A stretch of 56,593 nt of DNA from CAYLGT01 sp964383465 (GTDB lineage Bacteria > Patescibacteriota > Saccharimonadia > Saccharimonadales > Saccharimonadaceae): NCBI GenBank assembly GCA_964383465.1, contig CAYLGT010000005.1, positions 1 through 56,593 on the forward strand, given 5' to 3'. The position numbers were made by a program, and so were the translations under genes. The notes beneath the pieces are model-generated. The model worked only from the letters and a program-made list of their open reading frames with translations. It made no database searches and was not told the origin of the DNA. Positions 41,827-49,063 of this stretch are shown here, piece by piece. Positions within the stretch are counted from its first letter, which is position 1. Every line of letters starts with the position of its first letter.

Positions 41827-42218
41827 CCCAGCAACATATACTCCTTATCGAAGATGACCAGTGGCTCGCAGATAGCTACGCGGCCATGTTGAGTGCGGCA
41901 GGCTACTCGACCCAGACGGTGACCTCGGCGCATGTTGCCATGAAACTCATCGACAAAAAATTGCCCGATCTCATAGTGGCGGACGTGATGCTTGGCGACC
42001 ACAACACATTTACGCTGTTTCATGAGTTACAAAGCTATGACGACACGGCGAACATACCTATCGTGCTCTGTACGGGAGTCGATACCGAACAATTGTCACA
42101 AGCAGACCTGAAGCACTATGGGATCGTCCAGGTCTTCAACAAAGCGACACTCACTCCTGACCAACTGGTCATGGCAGCTCAAGAATTTATAGACACGAAA
42201 GGCAAGGTAGGGCGATGA
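41823..42218 (+). CDS. Single-domain response regulator paired with the 41098 kinase
   Basis: A 131-aa receiver: acidic pair in LLIEDDQWL, acceptor Asp in LIVADVMLGDH near residue 54, Thr in VLCTGVDTE and Lys in VFNKATLTPD. There is no output domain. Immediate overlap with the kinase upstream and recO downstream (both ATGA) implies tightly coupled translation. Confidence 0.92.
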   Translation: MTQQHILLIEDDQWLADSYAAMLSAAGYSTQTVTSAHVAMKLIDKKLPDLIVADVMLGDHNTFTLFHELQSYDDTANIPIVLCTGVDTEQLSQADLKHYGIVQVFNKATLTPDQLVMAAQEFIDTKGKVGR

Positions 42219-42892
42219 AACCGATTCGCACCAAAGCCATCGTTCTACGGCGCACTAACTATGCCGAAGCAGACCGTATACTGCAGCTGCTTACTCCTGA
42301 CCATGGCAAACTGAGTGTGATCGCAAAAGGTGTCCGACGTGAAAAAAGCAAACTAGCCGGGGGTATAGAGTTGTTTGCAGTGTGCGACGTGTCGATCATT
42401 CCTGGAAAGGGTGACATGGGTACGCTCACTAGTTCGCGGCTCGACACGTTTTTCTCACACATACTCGAGGAGTACGAACGACTTCAGTTCGGGTATGAGG
42501 CGATCAAGCAGATATCGCTCGTCGTGGAGTCCATCGCCGACCCAGCGTATTTTGCGCTTCTCAAAACAGCGTTTGAGTCACTCGACGACCCTGAGATCGA
42601 CGACAAGATAACCGAGAGTTGGTTCTGGCTACAGTTGGGAATTCTCCAGGGCACCGGTTTGAACCTGGCGACCGATGACAATGGCATGAAGTTGGTGGAA
42701 GAAAGTCGCTATAACTACGACGAAGAAAACATGAACTTTGTGTACCACGAGCAGGGACGCTTCACGACCGAACACATAAAGTTACTGCGAATTCTCAGCG
42801 CCCAACCACCAAGAGTTGCGCAACATGTGCGCGGTGTCGAAGAGCTCATCACCGACTGCTTATGGCTGGCTGAGCGAAGTTTTTCTCACTAG
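42215..42892 (+). CDS. recO: DNA repair protein RecO
   Basis: RecO helps RecR load RecA onto SSB-coated single-strand gaps. The 225-aa protein has the N-terminal OB fold (residues about 5-80: RTKAIVLRRTNYAEADRILQL and IAKGVRREKSKLAGGIELF) and a helical C-terminal domain. The four-Cys zinc finger of many RecO proteins is absent. The start overlaps the regulator gene by 4 bp. A convergent hairpin follows the stop. Confidence 0.92.
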   Translation: MKPIRTKAIVLRRTNYAEADRILQLLTPDHGKLSVIAKGVRREKSKLAGGIELFAVCDVSIIPGKGDMGTLTSSRLDTFFSHILEEYERLQFGYEAIKQISLVVESIADPAYFALLKTAFESLDDPEIDDKITESWFWLQLGILQGTGLNLATDDNGMKLVEESRYNYDEENMNFVYHEQGRFTTEHIKLLRILSAQPPRVAQHVRGVEELITDCLWLAERSFSH

Positions 42893-42903
42893 GATTTAAA
42901 ACA

Positions 42904-42951
42904 CCCCCAACCTGCACGTTGCTCCGCAGTATGCGGACAACAGGTTGGGGG
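42904..42951 (-). terminator. Trio hairpin 1 (after paralog A)
   Basis: CCCCCAACCTG pairs with CAGGTTGGGGG, with an inner TTGTCCG stem. On the minus strand it is followed by GTGTTTT. It is the diverged copy of the two hairpins at 43525 and 44104. Confidence 0.85.
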
Positions 42952-42965
42952 AATCGTTCGGACAG

Positions 42966-43451
42966 CTACTTGGTAGCAGCGAAGCTCTCACGGTGCGTGT
43001 CGAGGCGCGCTGCCAGGTGGTGAAACGCGTCCTTCTGCCGGAGCTCGTCGAGCAGCTCGCTCAGTTCGGTACCCTTGTGGGTATCGAGGCTGCGCAGGTT
43101 GGAAAGCAGCACGTCGTAAGCAGGGCCGGGTTGTCCGTGCTCAGCGAGCAGCTTCGACAACCAGAGCACGTTGGCCAGATAGGTCTCGATGTCCGGTTCC
43201 TGGCCAAAGACGTCAGAAAGCGAAAACGGGTCCCAGTCGCTTCTGAACTGATGCCACGCGTCGGCCTGGCTACTGAAGGCAAGCGGAGCCGTCATCGCCA
43301 TGAACTGGTCGAGCGTGGCGTTGGCATGAAGGCCGGCACGCCTCGAATCTTTCGCGATGATGATCGCGTTATTCACAGTTTCGCGATTCGCCAGTAGGTC
43401 TCGAACCTTGCGAGCTGCATCTTCTGACGTCTTGGGAAGCTTGTTGTACAC
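42966..43451 (-). CDS. Paralog A of a three-gene unknown family
   Basis: 161 aa, soluble and helical, starting at GTG with a GGAGG Shine-Dalgarno. It shares a family pattern with the next two genes: FMAMTAPLAF near residue 52, then ETYLANVLWLSKLLAEHG ... LLSNLRSL ... LSELLDELRQKDAF. The spacing of these helices suggests a small alpha-helical repeat fold. It is the most divergent of the three and has an extra N-terminal stretch. Function unknown. Promoter -10 TATAAT at 43494-43499. Confidence 0.7.
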   Translation of the reverse strand: MYNKLPKTSEDAARKVRDLLANRETVNNAIIIAKDSRRAGLHANATLDQFMAMTAPLAFSSQADAWHQFRSDWDPFSLSDVFGQEPDIETYLANVLWLSKLLAEHGQPGPAYDVLLSNLRSLDTHKGTELSELLDELRQKDAFHHLAARLDTHRESFAATK

Positions 43452-43477
43452 GTTGCCTCCAGGCAGTAGTGGTAGGT

Positions 43478-43499
43478 ACGAACGATTGAATATATTATA
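43478..43499 (-). promoter_or_regulatory. Promoter and start-site box of paralog A
   Basis: Minus-strand TATAAT (43494-43499), then AATCGTTCGT at the expected transcription start. The same box is present in paralogs B and C. Confidence 0.55.
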
Positions 43500-43516
43500 T
43501 CACAAAACCGTAGTAA

Positions 43517-43569
43517 TTAAAACACCCCATCCTGCACGTTGCTCCGAAATCTCGGACAACAGGATGGGG
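43517..43569 (-). terminator. Trio hairpin 2 (after paralog B)
   Basis: A stem of CCCCATCCTG with CAGGATGGGG plus an inner TTGTCCGA / TCGGA-CAA stem. Its 53 bp are identical to 44096-44148. Confidence 0.9.
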
Positions 43570-43587
43570 CTTGTTCGGGCGCATGCT

Positions 43588-44034
43588 TCAGTCGAGGAGC
43601 TGCTTCTGGTAGAGGGCGTCGAACCCAGGCTGGTGCCGGTTTCGCATGATCACCAGCCTGGTTGCGGCCCGAAGATTTTTCTGCAGCGCATCCAGGTTGG
43701 CTTCTAGCAGCCACGCGGCTGCGGCAGCATGGCCGCTCTCCGACAGCTTCTCTACCAGCCAGAGTGCACGACTCGAGTACTCCTCGCCGGCATCTGGCGG
43801 GACGACCCCTAGGATGGTATTGAACTGCACCTGGAGCTCCTCGTTGTTCACGAAGTTGCCTTCGAAGAGCAGCGGTGCCGCGAAGATGAGGCGGATGCCT
43901 GGATCGGTGCACGTACTACCAAAGAACTCAAACGAGTTTTGGGCGAAGTTCTTTGCTCGTCTCAGGTCCCGCGTCTGGATCAGGTGCATGATGTCCAGGG
44001 CAGAGACTTGCGGCGTGAGTTGCTTCAAAGCCAT
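43588..44034 (-). CDS. Paralog B of a three-gene unknown family
   Basis: 148 aa, soluble and helical. Family pattern: IRLIFAAPLLFEGNFVNNEELQ near residue 47, then SSRALWLVEKLSESGHAAAAAW, LLEANLDALQKNL and RHQPGFDALYQ. AGGTGG lies 7 nt before the ATG. Most similar to paralog C in both protein and leader (AGTTAGGTG shared). No known domain is recognised; an alpha-helical bundle or TPR-like fold is possible from spacing alone. Confidence 0.7.
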   Translation of the reverse strand: MALKQLTPQVSALDIMHLIQTRDLRRAKNFAQNSFEFFGSTCTDPGIRLIFAAPLLFEGNFVNNEELQVQFNTILGVVPPDAGEEYSSRALWLVEKLSESGHAAAAAWLLEANLDALQKNLRAATRLVIMRNRHQPGFDALYQKQLLD

Positions 44035-44061
44035 GACTTGCCACCTAACTGTAGAGGTACG

Positions 44062-44079
44062 AACAATTTACTTATTATA
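44062..44079 (-). promoter_or_regulatory. Promoter and start-site box of paralog B
   Basis: Minus-strand TATAAT (44074-44079) followed by AATTGTTCGT, one base different from the A and C boxes. Confidence 0.55.
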
Positions 44080-44095
44080 CCAGAAAACCAACAAT

Positions 44096-44148
44096 TTAAA
44101 ACACCCCATCCTGCACGTTGCTCCGAAATCTCGGACAACAGGATGGGG
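44096..44148 (-). terminator. Trio hairpin 3 (after paralog C)
   Basis: Identical over 53 bp to 43517-43569. Confidence 0.9.
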
Positions 44149-44168
44149 TTTGTTCGTTCGTGACGCCT

Positions 44169-44639
44169 CTACGAGACAAGTCGTAGGTAGTGAGCGGAGA
44201 AGCCAGGGTGGTCTCGGTGAGTCTCGAGGAGCTGGCTCAGTGCCGGACCCATGTTGATGCGGAGCGCACTGAGCTCTGACTGAAGGAGCCGACTGGCGTG
44301 TGCGCCGAGACCGTTGACGATGAGCAGGCGAGCCACTTCGAGCACGCGACTCAGGTACCTACGGCGGTCGGGTTCACCCAGGAAGCCGCGGCTGGGGTGC
44401 ATGATCTCTTCGTACGCCAGCTGCAGCTCGGTACTTCCGAGAAAGTGTGGGTCGAACAGAAGCGGGGCGGCCATCATGAACAAGTTGTTGCGCTCGATCA
44501 TTTCCCCGCTGCGGTACAGGCGCATCTGGTCAGACAGTCTTCGGGCGTTCAGGACCTCGCCTCTTTCCAGCAGATTCAAGATCTGCATGGCCAGCTGCTG
44601 GGGAACCGATGCGGTGGTTACGTGATGCTTGACGGGCAT
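44169..44639 (-). CDS. Paralog C of a three-gene unknown family
   Basis: 156 aa, soluble and helical. Family pattern: NLFMMAAPLLFDPHFLGSTE near residue 55, then YLSRVLEVARLLIVNGLGAHA, SRLLQSELSALRINMG and RDHPGFSAHYLR. A GTG at 44651 is in frame, but the ATG at 44639 keeps AGGTGA at a better distance, as in paralog B. The unrelated recO and glyS flank the array on the opposite strand. The G/C-rich third positions contrast with glyS. Confidence 0.7.
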   Translation of the reverse strand: MPVKHHVTTASVPQQLAMQILNLLERGEVLNARRLSDQMRLYRSGEMIERNNLFMMAAPLLFDPHFLGSTELQLAYEEIMHPSRGFLGEPDRRRYLSRVLEVARLLIVNGLGAHASRLLQSELSALRINMGPALSQLLETHRDHPGFSAHYLRLVS

Positions 44640-44670
44640 GGGCTTTATCACCTAACTATTTCTCAAGGGA

Positions 44671-44693
44671 CGAACGATTGTATGTATATGATA
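44671..44693 (-). promoter_or_regulatory. Promoter and start-site box of paralog C
   Basis: Minus-strand TATCAT (44688-44693) followed by AATCGTTCGT. Confidence 0.5.
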
Positions 44694-44738
44694 CCACAAT
44701 TGTTTAAAAAACTCAATGAGCGACAGAGGTAGCGACAG

Positions 44739-44747
44739 TGCTATACT
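44739..44747 (+). promoter_or_regulatory. Extended -10 of glyS
   Basis: TGCTATACT ends 10 nt before the ATG at 44758. Confidence 0.6.
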
Positions 44748-44757
44748 AGAGGGAATT

Positions 44758-46179
44758 ATGAGTAAGGAAACAAAACTTGAAGACATAGTCTCACTCGCGA
44801 AACGACGCGGGTTTATCTACCAGGGTAGCGAAGTGTATGGTGGTTTGAGCGGTACATGGGATTACGGTCCACTTGGTGTGCAACTCAAACGAAACATCAT
44901 GAACCTGTGGTGGCGTATGTTCGTCGACGAACGCGACGACATGTATGGTGTTGACGCGGCGATCCTCATGAACCAGAAAGTTTGGCAGGCAAGCGGTCAC
45001 GTCGATACGTTTACCGACCCGCTTGTGGAGTGTTCGCACTGTCACGCACGACTTCGCGCTGACAAGCTAGACGATCCGAACAAATGTCCGACATGTGGGC
45101 AGACCGGAACGTTTGGTGAAGCTCGCCCCTTTAACATGATGTTCCAAACATTTATGGGTCCTAACTGGGCAGCGGTAGAAGACAGAACTGCTGACAAGCT
45201 GCGATTTTCTGCAGAGTTCATAGACAAAAATGGCGAGAAGATCGGCGAGGGCATAAAGCAGAGCGAAGAGTCTGAAGCAGATGCTATAGCCATCTACAAA
45301 CGCAATGCTGTTTCTTACCTTCGTCCAGAAACTGCCCAGGGTATCTTCACGAACTACAAAAACGTTGTCGATAGTTTTTACCCAGACCTACCGTTTGGTA
45401 TCGCGCAGCAGGGAAAGGCGTTTCGTAACGAGATCAGCCCGCGTGACTTCGTGTTTCGCAGCCGTGAGTTTGAGCAGATGGAGATCGAGTACTTCGTGCA
45501 TCCTGAAAAATGGCAGGAGTGTTTCGAGCACTGGGTAGAGCAGTGCAAGAAATGGTTTGAGTCACTTGGTCTGCCTGCCGACATGATTCACGAACTGGAA
45601 GTTCCAGAAAGTGATCGCGCACACTACAGTAAACGAACCATCGACTTCGAGTTCGACTTTCCTATAGGTCGCGAAGAGCTCATGGGCCTGGCGTACCGAA
45701 CCGACTTCGACCTCGGTAACATCCAGAACCATTCTGGTAAAAACATGGAGTACACCGTGAAAGGAACGAACGACCGTTTCGTCCCTCACGTCATAGAGCC
45801 AAGCTTTGGTGTCGAGCGTGCGCTGATGGCTGTGCTAACCGCAGCATACCGTGAAGACGAGCAAAACGGTGAAAAGCGTGTGTTCCTGGCGTTGCCAGAA
45901 CATCTCGCTCCTGTGAAATACGCCGTCTCGCCACTTCTGAAAAACAAGCCAGAGCTTGTCGAAAAAGCCCGCGAAGTCTACCAGAAACTTTCTGCCGAAA
46001 ATCCTGGTCGTGTCATGTGGGACGACAACGGCAACATAGGTAAACGTTACCGCCGCCAAGACGAGATCGGAACCCCACACTGTGTCGTCATCGACTTCCA
46101 GACTTTGGAGGATGGAACGGTGACTGTACGTGAACGCGACACAACCGATCAACGACGAGTTACGCCAGACAACATTTGA
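44758..46179 (+). CDS. glyS: Glycyl-tRNA synthetase, single-chain class II type
   Basis: Charges tRNA-Gly; the dimeric alpha2 type (GlyQS-like), not the alpha2-beta2 E. coli type. The 473-aa protein has GFIYQGSEVYGGLSGTWDYGPLG at the N terminus, a four-Cys zinc site (CSHCHARLR and KCPTCGQTG), motif 2 IAQQGKAFRNEISPRDFVFRSREF, motif 3 EPSFGVERALMAVL and the anticodon domain ending with RYRRQDEIGTPHCVVIDFQTL. The frame opens at 44716; the ATG at 44758 lies behind the extended -10. Its 3' end is duplicated at 47049. Confidence 0.96.
   Translation: MSKETKLEDIVSLAKRRGFIYQGSEVYGGLSGTWDYGPLGVQLKRNIMNLWWRMFVDERDDMYGVDAAILMNQKVWQASGHVDTFTDPLVECSHCHARLRADKLDDPNKCPTCGQTGTFGEARPFNMMFQTFMGPNWAAVEDRTADKLRFSAEFIDKNGEKIGEGIKQSEESEADAIAIYKRNAVSYLRPETAQGIFTNYKNVVDSFYPDLPFGIAQQGKAFRNEISPRDFVFRSREFEQMEIEYFVHPEKWQECFEHWVEQCKKWFESLGLPADMIHELEVPESDRAHYSKRTIDFEFDFPIGREELMGLAYRTDFDLGNIQNHSGKNMEYTVKGTNDRFVPHVIEPSFGVERALMAVLTAAYREDEQNGEKRVFLALPEHLAPVKYAVSPLLKNKPELVEKAREVYQKLSAENPGRVMWDDNGNIGKRYRRQDEIGTPHCVVIDFQTLEDGTVTVRERDTTDQRRVTPDNI
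46051..46127 (+). repeat. glyS 3'-end repeat, copy 1 (inside glyS)
   Basis: 77 bp aligned without gaps to 47049-47125 with 7 mismatches by eye, about 91 percent identity. Confidence 0.9.
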
Positions 46180-46212
46180 ACATAAATCGGGTGGGGGAAA
46201 GGGCCATAGGCC

Positions 46213-47013
46213 ATGTCAGTCAATTTCCCGGAACCTGGTGATGAGAGAGATATAAGTCCAGATGCTGCCGCAGCTGAGAATACTGAACATGACCCAAGAT
46301 TTGAGCCGCAACATTTCAGCTTGAATGACCTCGTATATCTCGCGGAAGTTGGAGAGCAGCCTCATAGGGAAGTCTTGCGACAGTTTGCTGCGTGCGTAGA
46401 TGATTTCCACGCCCACATAGCGACTGCGGTTGCGTCGGGCGTGATAGAAGATGCGTTAAAGTTTAGGGGCGATGTAGGTGCTGAAATGCTGCGCATCAGT
46501 CAGGCTTTATCCGAGGCTATTCGGACACTCCCTGAGCATGTCCATGAGGCCGGCCTACCTGACGAGCTCGCCATCACGGAACTTAGTAAGTTGATCCTTG
46601 CTACCGACAAGGAGCGGGTAGATCTGTTTTCTGCTCTTGCCCCAGAAGCTTCACATCAGTTTACACGAATGAACTTAGAGGGTGCGGTGCGTTTGCTGGG
46701 CGATATCTATGCTGCGTTTGAAGAATCTGGCGAGGATATGCCTACAGAAGTGGACTACAACGTTCGGGGGATCGATTTAGGCAATGAGATAGTGAGCATG
46801 ATGAACACGGACCTAATGATCTTTGGGAAGGCACTTATCGAGGAGACACAGCGTCGAACCATGTTGTCAGCGGCTGAAAAAATCCTTGCAGACGATGAAG
46901 AAGGTGCATCCACTTTGGCAAAGCGGATCGGTGGACACGCGCTGGATGTGGCGAAGATTGCCGCTGGAGTGACAATTGGCATGGTCCTAGGTAACAGGTT
47001 TAGGAAAAGATAG
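46213..47013 (+). CDS. Orphan tail-anchored protein (266 aa)
   Basis: No family is recognised. It is acidic and helical, with a probable C-terminal membrane segment (about residues 245-261, VAKIAAGVTIGMVLGNRF) followed by a basic end, so it is likely anchored by its tail with the bulk in the cytoplasm. GGGGAAAGGG lies before the ATG. The gene lies exactly between the two copies of the glyS 3' end, as if inserted there or trapped by a duplication. Confidence 0.6.
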   Translation: MSVNFPEPGDERDISPDAAAAENTEHDPRFEPQHFSLNDLVYLAEVGEQPHREVLRQFAACVDDFHAHIATAVASGVIEDALKFRGDVGAEMLRISQALSEAIRTLPEHVHEAGLPDELAITELSKLILATDKERVDLFSALAPEASHQFTRMNLEGAVRLLGDIYAAFEESGEDMPTEVDYNVRGIDLGNEIVSMMNTDLMIFGKALIEETQRRTMLSAAEKILADDEEGASTLAKRIGGHALDVAKIAAGVTIGMVLGNRFRKR

Positions 47014-47024
47014 TTGCCGAGGGG

Positions 47025-47030
47025 TATAAT
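47025..47030 (+). promoter_or_regulatory. -10 element of the duplicated glyS-tail frame
   Basis: TATAAT ends 6 nt before the ATG at 47037: the same leaderless layout as neighbouring housekeeping genes. Confidence 0.55.
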
Positions 47031-47036
47031 GCAACT

Positions 47037-47171
47037 ATGAACATCACCCGCCGCCAAGACGAGATCGGAACTACGCACTGTGTGGTCATCGACTTCCAGA
47101 CTTTGGAGGATGGGATCGTGACTGTGAGTGATTGGGATACGGCTAAACAAACTAGGCTGACTAAGGCGTAA
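47037..47171 (+). CDS. 44-aa stand-alone copy of the GlyRS C terminus
   Basis: Reads MNITRRQDEIGTTHCVVIDF and on through QTLEDGIVTV to TRLTKA. It matches the end of GlyRS (RRQDEIGTPHCVVIDFQTLEDG) and keeps the frame, the start codon, a -10 element and a similar tail length. It covers only the last strands of the anticodon-binding domain, too little to fold as a synthetase. It may be a decayed duplicate that still happens to be open, or a small peptide of its own. Confidence 0.55.
   Translation: MNITRRQDEIGTTHCVVIDFQTLEDGIVTVSDWDTAKQTRLTKA
47049..47125 (+). repeat. glyS 3'-end repeat, copy 2
   Basis: Second copy of 46051-46127, 998 bp downstream. Confidence 0.9.
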
Positions 47172-47178
47172 CGGAAAG

Positions 47179-47832
47179 ATGTCGAGTGTGTCAACAAAAA
47201 AAGTAAAACAACCTAAAACATACTGCTTTATTGACGCATCTAATCTTTTTTACGGGGGTAAAAAGTCCTTAGGTTGGAGCGTTGATTATAAAAAACTCGC
47301 TGAGTACCTAAAGAAAAAGTATGGCGCTCGAAATCTATACTATTTCGGTGGCATTATGACAGATAATTTTCCACATGACTACTTGAGCAATGAGACTGTC
47401 GATTTACGAAAATTAGTTAGACATTTAAAAGCAAATAAGAGCAAGTATAGCCCGCGCAGCAAACGATCGCAACAGTTAGAAAAATATATTGCAAGAGCAA
47501 AGTTTTACAAGAAGTTACAGGATTTTGGCTACAAGCTCATTCTCAGGCCTGCAAAGGTGTATAAACAACCAGATGGCTCTAAGCGCATAAAGGCAAACTG
47601 TGATATCGAGATGGCAATGACAATCATCAAAGATATGAATAAATATGATCGTGCGTTAGTCCTGACTAGTGACGGGGACTTCTTGCCAGTATTAAAATTA
47701 GTTCGGCATGCCAAAAAAACTGTAACCGTTTTAGCTAGAGGTGTCCGCACGGCGAGGGAATTGAAGCAGTTCGCAGGATCTGATTTTCGTGATTTTGTGA
47801 CCATTCGTAAATATATCGAAAAAACAAAATGA
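47179..47832 (+). CDS. NYN domain (LabA/DUF88-like) predicted RNase
   Basis: A 217-aa protein of the NYN/PIN-like nuclease group. Conserved acidic positions are visible: YCFIDASNLFYGG near residue 15, IKANCDIEMAMTIIKDM near 135, and LTSDGDFLPVLKLVRHAKKTVTVLA near 158. Such proteins cleave RNA with Mg2+; the target is unknown. The gene is clearly more A/T-rich than its neighbours, hinting at a separate origin. It starts 7 bp after the glyS-tail frame; the Shine-Dalgarno is weak (GGAAAG very close to the ATG). Its stop lies inside a hairpin. Confidence 0.85.
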   Translation: MSSVSTKKVKQPKTYCFIDASNLFYGGKKSLGWSVDYKKLAEYLKKKYGARNLYYFGGIMTDNFPHDYLSNETVDLRKLVRHLKANKSKYSPRSKRSQQLEKYIARAKFYKKLQDFGYKLILRPAKVYKQPDGSKRIKANCDIEMAMTIIKDMNKYDRALVLTSDGDFLPVLKLVRHAKKTVTVLARGVRTARELKQFAGSDFRDFVTIRKYIEKTK

Positions 47833-47855
47833 GCGGACATACGAAATATCCGCTC
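47831..47855 (+). terminator. Hairpin at the NYN gene stop
   Basis: GAGCGGA pairs with TCCGCTC across an 11-nt loop; the following T tract is weak. Confidence 0.55.
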
Positions 47856-47912
47856 TAAGTTTGGTACTTTGAATTGTATATAATTATGTTCTAATAGTCA
47901 ATACTTTTATCG

Positions 47913-47940
47913 TTGACACACTCAGGCTAATCTGTAAAAA
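47913..47940 (+). promoter_or_regulatory. Possible promoter in the 47833-48091 gap
   Basis: TTGACA (47913-47918), 16-bp spacer, TAAAAA (47935-47940). It points at the long hairpin at 47967-48008 rather than at a reading frame. Confidence 0.35.
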
Positions 47941-47966
47941 AATGTAGTATATTAGTCAACGACTCT

Positions 47967-48008
47967 TTCAGGACACCGTTTTCTCCACCGAGAAAACGGT
48001 GTCCTGAG
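47967..48008 (+). ncRNA. Perfect 17-bp inverted repeat, possible small RNA or protein-binding palindrome
   Basis: TCAGGACACCGTTTTCT pairs exactly with AGAAAACGGTGTCCTGA around a 6-nt loop; a T-rich stretch begins about 10 nt later. There is no coding frame. The rest of the 260-bp gap is A/T-rich and holds only the possible promoter and the APH promoter. Confidence 0.4.
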
Positions 48009-48079
48009 GTTATCATATTTTTTATAACATATCAAGCTAATAATCAATAGCATTTATTTATAGGGTAGGGTAGACAAGC

Positions 48080-48085
48080 TATAAT
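48080..48085 (+). promoter_or_regulatory. -10 element of the APH-like gene
   Basis: TATAAT ends 6 nt before the ATG at 48092: leaderless. Confidence 0.6.
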
Positions 48086-48091
48086 CACTAT

Positions 48092-49063
48092 ATGAGCAGC
48101 CATGATATCCAAAACAGGCTCACTGACAACAGCAACGTAAATGCCGCAGTCGAAGATGCGTTAAAAGACTTTGACCTTGGCAAAATCACTGACCAGACAG
48201 TTATAGCGGTTGGCTTCGAAGACTACAACGTACACCTAAAAACTGAGCAGGGTGAGTATGTGGCGAAAGTTTTTTCGAAAAATCGCACTGACGAGGAGAT
48301 ACGGCGAAATGTCGAGATACTACGTGCCGTAAATGATTCCGACGTACATCACCCTGAGATCATGAAGTTGCCGAGTGGAGATATATACTACGTGCACTCG
48401 TCGGGTCTCTCGATGGTCGTGATGCGCTATATACCAGGTAAGACGTACTACGAACTGCAGCGCTCGCCAACTGAAGCGGAGCTCGACTTGATCGCCATGG
48501 AGGCGTACAAAATCAATCGCCTCGGCATCCAGCCATTGCCACTGTTTGATTCATGGGCAATACCAAACTTTGAGTGGATGTACGAACAGACGAAAGACTT
48601 TATGAACGAGGAAGGACTCGGGCTGACTACTCAGGCTTTAGGGCACTTCCGGAGTCTACCACTCGAAACACTTCCAAAAACATTTGTGCACGGAGACATC
48701 ATAAAATCGAACACAATCCTTGGCGATGATGGCCGAGTCTATGTGATCGATTTTTCTGTAGCAAACATCTACCCGCGTGTTCAGGAACTTGCTGTGATGG
48801 CGGCCAACCTAATGGCAGATGGGGAAGCAGAAGGCGCAATGACGCTGCGCCAAAGAGTAGACGCAGTGGTCGCATCGTATTTACGCGCCGGGGGCGAGCT
48901 AACCAACGAAGAACTTCAGTGCGTATACGACTATGCGCTCGCCGGAGTGGCTATGGAATACATGGGTGGTATCTACGAAAGCTCTAGAGGGCAGGATGAA
49001 GCAGAAGTGCAGTACTGGCAAGGGCTAGGGCTGGCTGGGCTTAGGGAAGCGCTCGCGGCCTAA
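48092..49063 (+). CDS. Aminoglycoside phosphotransferase (APH) family kinase
   Basis: A 323-aa kinase-like protein. The N lobe has GEYVAKVFSKNRTDEEIRRN with the ATP-binding Lys. The catalytic loop is FVHGDIIKSNTIL near residue 200 and the metal-binding Asp is in VYVIDFSVANIYPRVQE. The family phosphorylates small molecules such as choline, homoserine, fructosamine or antibiotics; nothing here picks one. The stop overlaps that of the convergent 49060 gene by 4 bp. Confidence 0.85.
   Translation: MSSHDIQNRLTDNSNVNAAVEDALKDFDLGKITDQTVIAVGFEDYNVHLKTEQGEYVAKVFSKNRTDEEIRRNVEILRAVNDSDVHHPEIMKLPSGDIYYVHSSGLSMVVMRYIPGKTYYELQRSPTEAELDLIAMEAYKINRLGIQPLPLFDSWAIPNFEWMYEQTKDFMNEEGLGLTTQALGHFRSLPLETLPKTFVHGDIIKSNTILGDDGRVYVIDFSVANIYPRVQELAVMAANLMADGEAEGAMTLRQRVDAVVASYLRAGGELTNEELQCVYDYALAGVAMEYMGGIYESSRGQDEAEVQYWQGLGLAGLREALAA

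Noticed and set aside
42904..44148. Three repeated 45-53 bp hairpins as a CRISPR array or REP elements
   Set aside because: Spacing is about 600 bp, each hairpin ends a gene, and there is no spacer pattern or cas gene.
43646..44257. 203-aa plus-strand frame across paralogs B and C
   Set aside because: It runs through a terminator hairpin and is opposite two genes with clear leaders; probably a shadow.
46051..47125. Assembly error as the cause of the glyS-end repeat
   Set aside because: The copies differ at several positions and the second has its own start and promoter, so a collapsed or duplicated read is unlikely, though not excluded.
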